The notes under the pieces: model-generated
The model's database searches: none
What the model saw: the letters and a program-made list of their open reading frames with translations, nothing else
What the model was told of the DNA's origin: nothing
Position numbers and translations under genes: made by a program
Assembly (NCBI GenBank): GCA_002419585.1
Contig: DIGJ01000018.1
Location: 89,173 to 153,172 of the forward strand
Reading direction: 5' to 3'
Length of the DNA: 64,000 nucleotides
Source: Lachnoclostridium sp. UBA5725
GTDB lineage: Bacteria > Bacillota > Clostridia > Lachnospirales > Lachnospiraceae
Shown: one piece after another, positions 15,728-23,842 of the stretch
Layout of the letters: every line of letters starts with the position of its first letter
Numbering within the stretch: position 1 is the stretch's first letter

Positions 15728-17227
15728 TTGAGTAAAGATAAAATAGACCATGTGAAATCAGCTGCACTTTATATTCGTGTCTCTACCGATAAACAAGAGG
15801 AACTATCCCCGGAATCGCAGAAAGATAAACTACTTGAATATGCTGCTCAAAATGGCTATTTGGTACCAACTGAATTTATCTTTTGGGAAATCGGGATATC
15901 TGGACGAAAAGCAGATAAACGTCCACAATTTCAGCGGATGATAGGGATTGCAAAAGATAAAAGTCATCCTTTTGATGCAATTCTCGTTTGGAAGTTTAGC
16001 CGATTTGCAAGAAATCAAGAAGAATCAATCGTTTATAAATCCATGCTAAAAAAAGAAAACGTGGATGTTATCAGTGTGTCCGAGTATATCTGTGATGATG
16101 TATTTGGAAAACTGATTGAGCGAATTATTGAATGGATGGATGAATACTACTCCATACGCCTATCTGGCGATGTTTTCCGTGGAATGCATAAAAAAGCAGA
16201 ATTGGGTGGATATCAGGCAAGCCCACCACTTGGATATAAAATTGCAATAAAAGGCGAACCCCCTGTGATTGATACACAAAATGCAGAAATTGTAAAATCG
16301 ATTTTTCGTATGTATGTGGAAGAACGCTTGTCCCTCCATGCCATTTGCGCACACCTAAATGAAATGGGATATACCACTAGATCCGGCGCTTGTTTTCAAA
16401 AACGAAGCGTTGAGTATATACTGAAAAATATACACTATTGCGGATATATCAGATGGAATGTAACAAACAACTCCACAAAACAGATAAAGGAGAAAGCAGA
16501 ATGGGTCATAACAAACGGAAATTTTGAGCCAATTATATCCGAAGAATTGTTTAACGCTGCCAATGAACGGCTCGCGAGTGAATATCATCCCCGCAAATCA
16601 AAACCAGTGTATAATCAAAAGCATTGGCTTAGCGGTATGGTAAAATGTTCTGCCTGCGGCCGCTCTCTAACAATTGGCTCTGGCACGAATAAATGTACTG
16701 GTAAAAAATATAATTATCTGCAATGCTATGGATACCACAAAGGCCTTTGCACCGTATCTCATCATGTAAGTATGTCAAAAATCGAACCGATTATTTTGCA
16801 GGCCATTCAATATGCCTATGAATCTGGGGACTTTGAATTCGAAGCTGTATCGAAGTATCCAGGCGAATCCATGCATGATAAGGAACTTATAAGCTCGCAA
16901 ATAAAGAGTATCGAAGAAAAGAAAAAACGAAGTAAAAAAGCGTACCTAGAGGGCATTGATACCCTAAGTGAATATAAAACATCTAAGATAGCATTGCAAA
17001 AAGAGCATACTAAACTTTCTGTCATGTTAAAGAAAACGGAAATTCTTGAAATGAGGGAAGAGTCAAAAGACATTTTGCAAGATAGAATCAAAGATGTTTA
17101 TTCTGTTCTTAAGTCTGACCGTTTTTCAAATGATGAAAAGGCAAATGCGCTCCGAAAAATTGTTTATAAAATTGTTTATCAAAAAGCCATGAACCGGATC
17201 GATGTCTACTTTCTTTATACTGACTGA
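15728..17227 (+). CDS. Large serine recombinase of the sleC element
   Basis: The 499-residue enzyme has the resolvase-type catalytic domain with the nucleophile Ser in YIRVSTDKQ (near residue 19) and the WKFSRFARNQEE block. A recombinase domain (about 170-280), a Cys4 zinc ribbon (CSACGRSL...C...C, about 305-345) and a coiled coil (about 390-460) follow. These are the features of SpoIVCA- and phage-type large serine integrases. It starts at TTG with AAGGAG 9 nt upstream. I see no clear sigma-A promoter in the 100 bp before it. Its stop lies 37 bp from the right attachment core, typical of an integrase next to its att site. It should catalyse integration into and excision from sleC. Confidence 0.96.
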   Translation: MSKDKIDHVKSAALYIRVSTDKQEELSPESQKDKLLEYAAQNGYLVPTEFIFWEIGISGRKADKRPQFQRMIGIAKDKSHPFDAILVWKFSRFARNQEESIVYKSMLKKENVDVISVSEYICDDVFGKLIERIIEWMDEYYSIRLSGDVFRGMHKKAELGGYQASPPLGYKIAIKGEPPVIDTQNAEIVKSIFRMYVEERLSLHAICAHLNEMGYTTRSGACFQKRSVEYILKNIHYCGYIRWNVTNNSTKQIKEKAEWVITNGNFEPIISEELFNAANERLASEYHPRKSKPVYNQKHWLSGMVKCSACGRSLTIGSGTNKCTGKKYNYLQCYGYHKGLCTVSHHVSMSKIEPIILQAIQYAYESGDFEFEAVSKYPGESMHDKELISSQIKSIEEKKKRSKKAYLEGIDTLSEYKTSKIALQKEHTKLSVMLKKTEILEMREESKDILQDRIKDVYSVLKSDRFSNDEKANALRKIVYKIVYQKAMNRIDVYFLYTD

Positions 17228-17261
17228 TTGCACACAAAACCGTATTACTTTCCGTACGCTA

Positions 17262-18161
17262 TTACCATTGGGTCATCCAACCTGGGCACGTTACCTGTTT
17301 ACCATCGCAGTACTGAGTCAATATTGGCTGTACTACATTTGGTCTCGAAAGGTAATTGTTAAATATGGTATCTACCGTTCTTGAAATATTACTAAAGATA
17401 TTTCGTCCTGGTACCCACTTATGATCAAATGCCGTAGAACTGGTAATCGTAAAATTGTACCCTTTATTGCGGTACCACTCCGTAAAAACACGGTTTAATG
17501 TAAACGATTGAATGGCTAAGATATTCGCATATAACGCAGCTTCTGGCCATGTAGCATAAATTTCACTGGAAGCTACATTTTTAATATAATCACGATACCT
17601 GACATAATAATTTTTAGCTGTCTTATCGGTAGGCGGACCATCATGTACAACAACAAATTCTGGAACAACTGCTTTGCTTAATACAATTTCTCCTGTTTCT
17701 TTGACGGTTTTTATTTCATCCTCTGCAATTTTTGGTGGAAAATCGCCGAATAAACGATGTGGTGGTATGACGAATCCTTCCTCTTCAGGTGGTCTATTTT
17801 CAGGAACCGGATCTAAAGAAACTGGTTGCAATGCTGTAACATTGGGCAAAACCTGAGCTCCATTTACTGAAACAGAAATATATCCCGGTGCCTCAATTAA
17901 TACCGTATATTCCGAATAAGGCTGTGTTTCAGAAGGTGCCATACTATAGTCAACAGAAGGCGCCGGCAATTCCACTTCTTTGGTCCTTCCTATCGTATCT
18001 GTTGTCAGCTGATCTACAACTTGATTTGGCTGTCCGGTTACCGTAATAGTTACTTTAGCTCCCGGAACTGGCTTGTTATCCCGAAAAGAAGTAACATTTA
18101 CCTGAAAACCGCCAAAACTCTGCGTTTCAACCTGTGCAGGATATAGCTGTCTAAAATCCAT
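17262..18161 (-). CDS. sleC: SleC spore cortex-lytic enzyme, N-terminal portion truncated by the element
   Basis: The 299 residues cover an N-terminal beta-sandwich-like pro-region (about 15-120), a Pro-rich linker and most of a SpoIID-like lytic transglycosylase domain with KNVASSEIYATWPEAAL, whose Glu is the likely catalytic residue. SleC is made as an inactive spore protein and degrades cortex peptidoglycan at germination after Csp protease cleavage in Clostridia. The frame stops at a TAA supplied by the element right after GWMTQW, so the end of the catalytic domain and the wall-binding domain are missing. The rest lies at 13635-14020. The start at 18161 follows AGAGGT. Confidence 0.92.
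   Translation of the reverse strand: MDFRQLYPAQVETQSFGGFQVNVTSFRDNKPVPGAKVTITVTGQPNQVVDQLTTDTIGRTKEVELPAPSVDYSMAPSETQPYSEYTVLIEAPGYISVSVNGAQVLPNVTALQPVSLDPVPENRPPEEEGFVIPPHRLFGDFPPKIAEDEIKTVKETGEIVLSKAVVPEFVVVHDGPPTDKTAKNYYVRYRDYIKNVASSEIYATWPEAALYANILAIQSFTLNRVFTEWYRNKGYNFTITSSTAFDHKWVPGRNIFSNISRTVDTIFNNYLSRPNVVQPILTQYCDGKQVTCPGWMTQW
17265..17280. repeat. Right attachment site of the sleC element
   Basis: CCATTGGGTCATCCAA carries the same 11-bp core as the left site (17265-17275). On the sleC strand it encodes W-M-T-Q-W; the element then supplies TAA at once (17264..17262). Confidence 0.85.
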
Positions 18162-18218
18162 AAAAAACCTCTAGTCTATCTATCATTATTAGTATACGAG
18201 ATAGATGGATTAGAGGTT
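18162..18218 (-). terminator. Terminator hairpin between the flagellin-like gene and sleC, overlapping the sleC ribosome site
   Basis: The arms 18166-18184 and 18200-18218 pair in 17 of 19 positions around a 15-nt loop, followed on the minus strand by six T that abut the sleC ATG. It ends the flagellin-like transcript. The 3' arm also contains the sleC ribosome site AGAGG, which would be hidden in any read-through RNA. Confidence 0.8.
18190..18217 (-). promoter_or_regulatory. Possible sigma-K/sigma-E type promoter of sleC
   Basis: On the minus strand AC (18217..18216) is followed after 17 bp by CGTATACTA (18198..18190), one mismatch from the sigma-K -10 CATAnnnTA. A start about 7 nt further would exclude the 5' arm of the hairpin and leave the ribosome site free. 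The motif is short, so chance is possible. Confidence 0.4.
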
Positions 18219-18237
18219 CTTATTCTTATGAACAAAA

Positions 18238-18954
18238 CTACATATTTAATAAATTAATCATACCTTGCTCTTGATTTTGCTTTGCCTGCTGCGCAAATGT
18301 TTTATATTCATTGATAACTTCTTCTTTTTTCATATCCGAAACTGCTTTTCCTACATCTAAGTCTTCTACCTTACTAAAGGACGAGGTAAGATTTTCGTTA
18401 GATAATTTATTATAGGCAATGGTACTATCCAAAGCATTACTTGTCGCTCCGGTAGTGGAACGCTGCGCATTTACCTTTTTGATTGCAGCATCAATGGTCG
18501 ACACATCAAAGTTTCCACTTGTTACATCATAATCCGAAATCCCAAGCGAAGCCAATGTAGCATTGGTGTCAGTGTCAGAATCACCATTTAATAACTTCTT
18601 TGTGTTGAATTCTGTATTTTGTGCAATCGATGTAATTCCCTGTTTTAACTGTTCCACTTCTTCTTGAATGGTTGCCTTATCACTGTCCGCATTCGCTGTA
18701 TTGCCTGCTTTAATACTAAGTTCACGCATCCTTTGCAGACTATTTGTTATATTTTGCAAGGCGCCATCTGTAACATTTAACATATCCTGTTTTGAACTCG
18801 CTCCATCTGCAACCACCTTGTTTTCCGTAGCCTGAGCTTTCATTCCTTCTACGATTGCAACACCTGCTGCATTGTCTTTTGCACTATTAATGCTCTTCAT
18901 AGAAGACAGTTTCATATATGCATCACTTGTACTGTTAATTCCTGAAATTGCCAT
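18238..18954 (-). CDS. Short flagellin-like protein
   Basis: At 238 residues this is shorter than normal flagellins. Residues 20-125 match the flagellin N-terminal D0/D1 region (SAKDNAAGVAIVEGMKAQ, LQRMRELSIKAGN, NTEFNTKKLLNG). Residues 150-238 match the C-terminal region, ending QGMINLL. The usual N-terminal MRINHNISALN is replaced by MAISGINSTSDAYM, and the surface-exposed middle is almost absent. No other flagellar gene is in the window. It could be a minor flagellin or a flagellin paralogue with another secreted role. GGATGGTGATCGC before the ATG gives only a modest ribosome site. Confidence 0.8.
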   Translation of the reverse strand: MAISGINSTSDAYMKLSSMKSINSAKDNAAGVAIVEGMKAQATENKVVADGASSKQDMLNVTDGALQNITNSLQRMRELSIKAGNTANADSDKATIQEEVEQLKQGITSIAQNTEFNTKKLLNGDSDTDTNATLASLGISDYDVTSGNFDVSTIDAAIKKVNAQRSTTGATSNALDSTIAYNKLSNENLTSSFSKVEDLDVGKAVSDMKKEEVINEYKTFAQQAKQNQEQGMINLLNM

Positions 18955-19044
18955 GCGATCACCATCCTTTGTAGGGCTAATTGACTATTCTTCTATCTTA
19001 ATTATACATCGAAATGAAAATTCTGGCAATCTAAATTTGGAAGG

Positions 19045-19812
19045 TCATTTGAATTGGCATGGCTTCGAACGCTTATCAATCGTAGCAAATTCATAGCCTT
19101 CTGCCTTTAATTCATCAATGATATAGCGCAATGCTTTTGCTGTATTTTTATTTATGGAAGAGTCATGCAGCAGTATCACTGGTTCCTTATATTTTTTATA
19201 ATCCTTTCGAATATTGGCAATGATTTTTTGCTGCGAAGGTTTACCAACTGAATCCTCCGCACTTACATTCCAGTCAAAATATGTGTACCCATCATTTTCC
19301 ATGCATACAATTATTTCATCGCAAAACGGGGAAATAAAACAATTTGAGCTACCCCATGGAAAGCGGTAATAAGTGGGTTCTGTTCCCGTAACTTCATAAA
19401 TTCGATCTGCTGTTTTTCTTGCATCCTCAATATAGGCATCTGCCGATGCATATATTTCTTTTACACGATGTGTATAGGTATGTATTCCAATTAAATTACC
19501 TTCTTCGACCATACGTCTTAATAAAGGTTCTTTATCCTCCGTAATTAATTCACCAATCATAAAAAAAGATGCATTTACTTCTTCCTCTTTCAGCGTATCC
19601 AGTATTTCTTCCGTCATGTTGGAAGGACCATCATCAAAAGTTAAAAATGCAACCTTTTTGACAGCATTTGTACTTTCAACACAAATCGCTTCCTGTGAAA
19701 ACAATCGATCCTGATTCTTAATGCATCCTATAAAAGCAAACACTAAGAGTAACGTAACGGCTTTCCTCTTATTATCATACAAAAATACTGCATGGATTAT
19801 CTTTTTAAACAT
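19045..19812 (-). CDS. Polysaccharide deacetylase, membrane-anchored
   Basis: The 255-residue protein has an N-terminal hydrophobic anchor (about 20-35, LLLVFAFIGC) and a NodB-homology domain: TFDDGPSNMT (metal and catalytic Asp), HTYTH (metal His pair) and RFPWGSSN. It would remove acetyl groups from peptidoglycan or another polysaccharide outside the cell. The domain ends early compared with PdaA-type enzymes but the core is complete. I chose the ATG at 19812 because GGAGG lies 6 nt upstream of it; the frame's earlier ATG at 19836 overlaps that ribosome site. Confidence 0.9.
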   Translation of the reverse strand: MFKKIIHAVFLYDNKRKAVTLLLVFAFIGCIKNQDRLFSQEAICVESTNAVKKVAFLTFDDGPSNMTEEILDTLKEEEVNASFFMIGELITEDKEPLLRRMVEEGNLIGIHTYTHRVKEIYASADAYIEDARKTADRIYEVTGTEPTYYRFPWGSSNCFISPFCDEIIVCMENDGYTYFDWNVSAEDSVGKPSQQKIIANIRKDYKKYKEPVILLHDSSINKNTAKALRYIIDELKAEGYEFATIDKRSKPCQFK

Positions 19813-19872
19813 AACAACCTCCGTTATGCCTTTCAAATTATCCTATGCAGTATTCACAGATTGGTTCCTTTT

Positions 19873-20346
19873 TTATCGTAATCGAGTACACTCAAATCTT
19901 GCTTTGGTACGAAGACACTCTTTAAGCTCATTGAGCCTTTGTTCAATTGGTCCTTCAGCAATCACAAGATCCACAGAAATGGCCATATTGTTTATCATTC
20001 TGTCATCCAGTTTACCTTCATATTCATCTAATAGTTTATATTTTCCGGTTGCACCCTTTGCATCCAAAAACTGGATTAAAATTTCATCCGGTTGCGTTTC
20101 TTTTCGCTCTTCACGAACGAGTTCAAATCGATATTTCTGTTTTTCTTGTGGATATTTTTCATGATCTACTTCACTCAAAAACATGGAAAGTGGTCTTACA
20201 TAGGTCAAAAAATCTCCATAGAGTTGTCTATAAACTACCATCTCTTCTTCTGTTTCAGAATGAATTGCAATGGTAATAATTTCATATAATCGATCTTTGA
20301 AATGCCGGTACACATCTCCTGTCAAAGGTCTTCTTGCTTGTTCCAT
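19873..20346 (-). CDS. DUF1653 domain protein
   Basis: The first 70 residues match DUF1653, a compact beta domain with the pattern GDVYRHFKDRLYEI, HSETEEEMVVYRQLYGD and YVRPLSMF. The function of DUF1653 is not known. The remaining 85 residues are charged and not recognised. The protein is soluble. It precedes the deacetylase by 60 bp on the same strand. Confidence 0.8.
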   Translation of the reverse strand: MEQARRPLTGDVYRHFKDRLYEIITIAIHSETEEEMVVYRQLYGDFLTYVRPLSMFLSEVDHEKYPQEKQKYRFELVREERKETQPDEILIQFLDAKGATGKYKLLDEYEGKLDDRMINNMAISVDLVIAEGPIEQRLNELKECLRTKARFECTRLR

Positions 20347-20370
20347 ACGATAGTAATACCTCCCAAACCT

Positions 20371-21291
20371 CTAGAATGTCTGAATTAAGTATATCACAAT
20401 TGGTATTGTAAATATAGATAAAATCGTGGTAATCGAAAAAATTTCAGCCATATATTCCGAATCTTTGTCATAACGAATGGCAAACATCGTTCCCGTTGTT
20501 GCAGTAGGACATGCCATTGCAAATGCAATCGTTGATTTTATAAGTATTGGTATTGGCAATTTTGCCGTCAAGAGTACAAACAGTATGGGCAAAACAAAAA
20601 GTTTAATCCATGCAATATAATAAATCCGCTTCTTTTTTAAAACAGAAAGTATATTTGCATCCGCAATTGCCATACCAGCAACAATCATTGCAAGTGGCGT
20701 ATTCATATTGGCTATCATGGAAAGTACGTTATTCGGTACAGACGGTAAGCTTATCCTTCCAAAAAAAGCAAGCAAGCCCAATACCATTGCGGCAAACATC
20801 GGTGTTTTAAAGAATTCCTTACATTGCTTAAAATTACTGTTTCCAGTGATCAGCATAAGTCCATGTGTCCAAACCATTATGTTAAATACCAGCATAAAGG
20901 CCGATAGATAAAACACCCCTTCTGTTCCATATACTGCCTGAACCAATGGTATTCCGATAAAACCACAATTGGAATAAATGCATCCAAATCGCTCAACACC
21001 CATTTCATAACCACTACTTTTACGTATCATAAGATTGGTAACAACAATCATCAATGCATAAGCCGCTGCAGATAAAAGGATCGTAATAAAAAATCCTTGC
21101 AGCCTGCGTGTCGTATATTCTTGCTGGAAAGACTGAAAAATGAGTACTGGGTTTACCACCATTAATAATAAATTCGAAAAGCTTTTGCTGCTTTTTTTAT
21201 CCAGTAATTTACATTTGTATATAATAACGGTAATCACCGCAATGCAAAGCATTGCGGTGACTTGTTCTAGTGTGAGTAATGCATAACTCAT
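20371..21291 (-). CDS. AEC family transporter (auxin efflux carrier type)
   Basis: The 306-residue membrane protein has about ten helices and the family's two inverted five-helix halves, with VNPVLIFQSF in the first and MACPTATTGTMFAIRYD in the second. AEC proteins in bacteria export or exchange malate and other organic acids. The start is only 3 bp after the ilvE stop, so the two are co-translated. A role in moving a branched-chain keto or organic acid would be guesswork. Confidence 0.88.
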   Translation of the reverse strand: MSYALLTLEQVTAMLCIAVITVIIYKCKLLDKKSSKSFSNLLLMVVNPVLIFQSFQQEYTTRRLQGFFITILLSAAAYALMIVVTNLMIRKSSGYEMGVERFGCIYSNCGFIGIPLVQAVYGTEGVFYLSAFMLVFNIMVWTHGLMLITGNSNFKQCKEFFKTPMFAAMVLGLLAFFGRISLPSVPNNVLSMIANMNTPLAMIVAGMAIADANILSVLKKKRIYYIAWIKLFVLPILFVLLTAKLPIPILIKSTIAFAMACPTATTGTMFAIRYDKDSEYMAEIFSITTILSIFTIPIVIYLIQTF

Positions 21292-21294
21292 GTT

Positions 21295-22365
21295 CTATTT
21301 TACCTCTACAGTCCAGTGAAACTCATCTTCTATTTTTCCTAATTGAATACCCGTTACTGTATCATAAAGTTTTTGACTGATTTCTCCGATTCCACCATCT
21401 TTTATCTGGATTACGGTATCTTCAAATCGCAAATGACCTACTGGTGAAATAACCGCTGCGGTTCCAGTTCCCCATACTTCTTCCAAGGTACCATCGTTTG
21501 CAGCTTCCAATAATTCATCTACGGATATTTTTCTTTCTTCGACTGGTAATCCCCAATGTTTACACAATTGTATTGCAGAATCTCTGGTAACACCAGGCAA
21601 GATGCTTCCATTTAATTCTGGAGTTACTACTTTTCCATTTATCTTAAAGAAAATATTCATTGCTCCAACTTCTTCAATGTATTTTCTTTCAATGCCATCA
21701 AGCCATAGCACTTGCGAATAACCATCATCGTGTGCTTTTACCTGTGCCTTTAAGGAAGCCACGTAATTACCACCTGTCTTCGCTTCTCCGATACCACCTT
21801 TTACAGCTCTTACATAGTCATCTTCGATCCAGATTTTAACTGGATTTAATCCTTCTTTGTAATATGCTCCAACTGGTGACAGAATCACCATAAACAGGTA
21901 TGTATCCGATGGTCTTACCCCAAGAAACTCATCTGTAGCAATGATAAATGGGCGGATATAGAGGGAAGTTCCTGGTTTTGTAGGTATCCAAGCTTCATCT
22001 TTCTTTACAACTGCCTCTATTGCCTGCAAGAAATCTTCTTCTAGAATCTGTGGAATACAGATTCTATCATTGGTACGATTTGCACGCTCGATATTTTTAT
22101 CTGGACGGAATAATAATGTTCTACCATCTTGTGTTTTGTACGCCTTTAAACCTTCGAACATTTCCTGACCATAATGAAAAACCATAGCGGATGGCTCTAA
22201 CTGAATTTTCTGATATGGTACGACTCTTGGGTCAAACCAACCTTTTCCCACTTTATAATTCATCATAAACATATGATCGGTAAAAACGGTTCCAAAATTC
22301 AAAGGATCTTCTGGTCCTGGAATTGGCTTTGGTGATTGTGTCTGTTCATATCTGATATCTAACAT
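21295..22365 (-). CDS. ilvE: Branched-chain amino acid aminotransferase
   Basis: IlvE (356 residues, fold-type IV PLP enzyme) interconverts Val, Leu and Ile with their 2-oxo acids. EAKTGGNYVASLKAQ around residue 195-210 contains the PLP lysine region of the long BCAT type; EEVGAMNIFF and GSILPGVTRDS are further family blocks. Its length matches class II (BCAT) enzymes. A TATATCCTTCCTC complement gives a GAGGAAGGA ribosome site. It is coupled to the AEC transporter downstream. Confidence 0.95.
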   Translation of the reverse strand: MLDIRYEQTQSPKPIPGPEDPLNFGTVFTDHMFMMNYKVGKGWFDPRVVPYQKIQLEPSAMVFHYGQEMFEGLKAYKTQDGRTLLFRPDKNIERANRTNDRICIPQILEEDFLQAIEAVVKKDEAWIPTKPGTSLYIRPFIIATDEFLGVRPSDTYLFMVILSPVGAYYKEGLNPVKIWIEDDYVRAVKGGIGEAKTGGNYVASLKAQVKAHDDGYSQVLWLDGIERKYIEEVGAMNIFFKINGKVVTPELNGSILPGVTRDSAIQLCKHWGLPVEERKISVDELLEAANDGTLEEVWGTGTAAVISPVGHLRFEDTVIQIKDGGIGEISQKLYDTVTGIQLGKIEDEFHWTVEVK

Positions 22366-22459
22366 TTTATATCCTTCCTCTCATTTATCCAAACGGTATT
22401 TCTTGTATGATACTCTTACCATTTTTATTTTTCAAGTGTTTTACGTTAATTTGCTAAAT

Positions 22460-22957
22460 TTATGAATTATTTTTCTTTCTTACATATTTAACAAAGGTGT
22501 ATTCCAAGTCGTAATAGGTCTGCTCTTCAGATTCTCTTTCAATCATCCAGTCATCATTTATATCAAGACTTGGGAAATAAGAATCAGCATTATATGCATA
22601 ATCGATTAAGGTGACATGTGCCACGTCACAGTATGGAAGAAACTGTTCGTAGATGCTTTGTCCACCGATTACATAAACATCTTCTGTTTTATATTCTTTG
22701 ACTGCCTCCAATGCTTCTTCAATGCTATGAACAACGGTGGCATCTTGCACTTCACAGTCTTTTCTTGTAATTACAATATTTTTTCTATTTTTTAAAGGTT
22801 TGCCCTGTGGAAAGCTTTCCAATGTTTTTCTTCCCATAATAACCACTTTTCCAGTCGTCTCATTGCGAAAGAATCTCATATCTGCTGGTATACTTACCAA
22901 GAGCTTATTCTGATAACCAATCCCCCAGTTTTTATCGACAGCAACAATAATATTCAT
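22460..22957 (-). CDS. folA: Dihydrofolate reductase
   Basis: DHFR (165 residues) reduces dihydrofolate to tetrahydrofolate with NADPH. Residues 1-30 show MNIIVAVDKNWGIGYQNKLL and the catalytic Asp in IPADMRFF; the NADPH motifs GRKTLESFP and VIGGQSIYEQF follow. It lies 23 bp after thyA, the usual pairing because ThyA makes dihydrofolate. AAAGGAGG precedes the ATG. Confidence 0.96.
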   Translation of the reverse strand: MNIIVAVDKNWGIGYQNKLLVSIPADMRFFRNETTGKVVIMGRKTLESFPQGKPLKNRKNIVITRKDCEVQDATVVHSIEEALEAVKEYKTEDVYVIGGQSIYEQFLPYCDVAHVTLIDYAYNADSYFPSLDINDDWMIERESEEQTYYDLEYTFVKYVRKKNNS

Positions 22958-22980
22958 ACTAAAACCTCCTTTTTTACTGC

Positions 22981-23841
22981 CTAGACAGCAATTGGAATTC
23001 CTTTTATCTGTGGTCCGGTAACATAATTTTCTACCATTACATCCTCTCTTGTAAACTGGTAGAAGTCTTTCACTTCAGGATTCAGCCAAAACTTTGGTGC
23101 ATCGTACGTTGGTCGTTCAATCAGTTCTTCAATCAATGGAATATGTCTGTCATAAATATGAGCATCTGCAATTACATGAACCAATTCCCCTACCTGCATG
23201 TCACAGGTCTGCGCCAGCATATGCATTAAAACGGAATACTGCACAACATTCCAGTTGTTCGCTGCGAGAATATCTTGTGAACGCTGATTTAGAATGGCAT
23301 TCAATGTTAATTTATCCTCTCTCTTTTTTTGCGTGACATTAAACGTCATGCTATAAGCACATGGATATAGATTCATTTCATTTAAATCCTGATGAACATA
23401 GATATTTGTCATAATACGACGGCTAAATGGATTATGCTTCAGGTCATAAATCACACGATCCACCTGATCCATTTCACCCTCCTTGTATTTGTGCTTTACT
23501 CCTAATTGGTAACCATATGCTTTCCCAATAGAACCCGTTTCGTCTGCCCACGCGTCCCAGATATGGCTATGAAGATCTTGTATATTATTTGACTTTTGCT
23601 GCCATATCCATAGCATTTCATCGGTTGCACTTTTAAGTGCAGTCTTTCTTAGGGTTAGCAGTGGAAACTCCTTTGCAAGATCATACCGATTGACAACGCC
23701 GAATTTCTTAATGGTATAAGCGCATGTTCCATCTTCCCATTTAGGTCTTACCTTTTCTCCCTCCGTGCTTGTCCCATTCAAAAGAATGTCTTTGCACGTT
23801 TGAATAAAAATTTCATCTGCTAAACTCATGGTTTCCTCCAT
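22981..23841 (-). CDS. thyA: Thymidylate synthase
   Basis: ThyA (286 residues) methylates dUMP to dTMP using methylene-tetrahydrofolate. The nucleophile Cys is in LYPCAYSMTF, where most ThyA have PPCH; this PCAY form fits a divergent ThyA branch. NQRSQDILAANNWNVVQYS and HIYDRH (the phosphate and dUMP sites) are present. It starts 2 bp after the hflX stop and is followed by folA. Confidence 0.94.
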   Translation of the reverse strand: MEETMSLADEIFIQTCKDILLNGTSTEGEKVRPKWEDGTCAYTIKKFGVVNRYDLAKEFPLLTLRKTALKSATDEMLWIWQQKSNNIQDLHSHIWDAWADETGSIGKAYGYQLGVKHKYKEGEMDQVDRVIYDLKHNPFSRRIMTNIYVHQDLNEMNLYPCAYSMTFNVTQKKREDKLTLNAILNQRSQDILAANNWNVVQYSVLMHMLAQTCDMQVGELVHVIADAHIYDRHIPLIEELIERPTYDAPKFWLNPEVKDFYQFTREDVMVENYVTGPQIKGIPIAV

Positions 23842-23842
23842 T

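Larger units (their letters stand above)
14010..17264. mobile_element. 3,255-bp serine-recombinase intervening element inside sleC
   Basis: The element splits sleC between codons 299 and 300. It is bounded by an 11-bp repeat, carries a large serine recombinase whose stop is 37 bp from the right junction, and also encodes a NYN/OST-HTH protein and two small ORFs. It has no structural, replication or conjugation genes, so it is not a prophage or ICE. Deleting exactly one repeat unit plus the interior restores an uninterrupted sleC frame. This is the hallmark of the developmentally excised elements in sporulation genes (skin in sigK, SPbeta in spsM, gin in gerE). Excision during sporulation is inferred, not shown. 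Confidence 0.9.

Noticed and set aside
14010..17280. Prophage or integrative conjugative element
   Set aside because: Only 3.26 kb, with no structural, replication or transfer genes; it fits a minimal intervening element.
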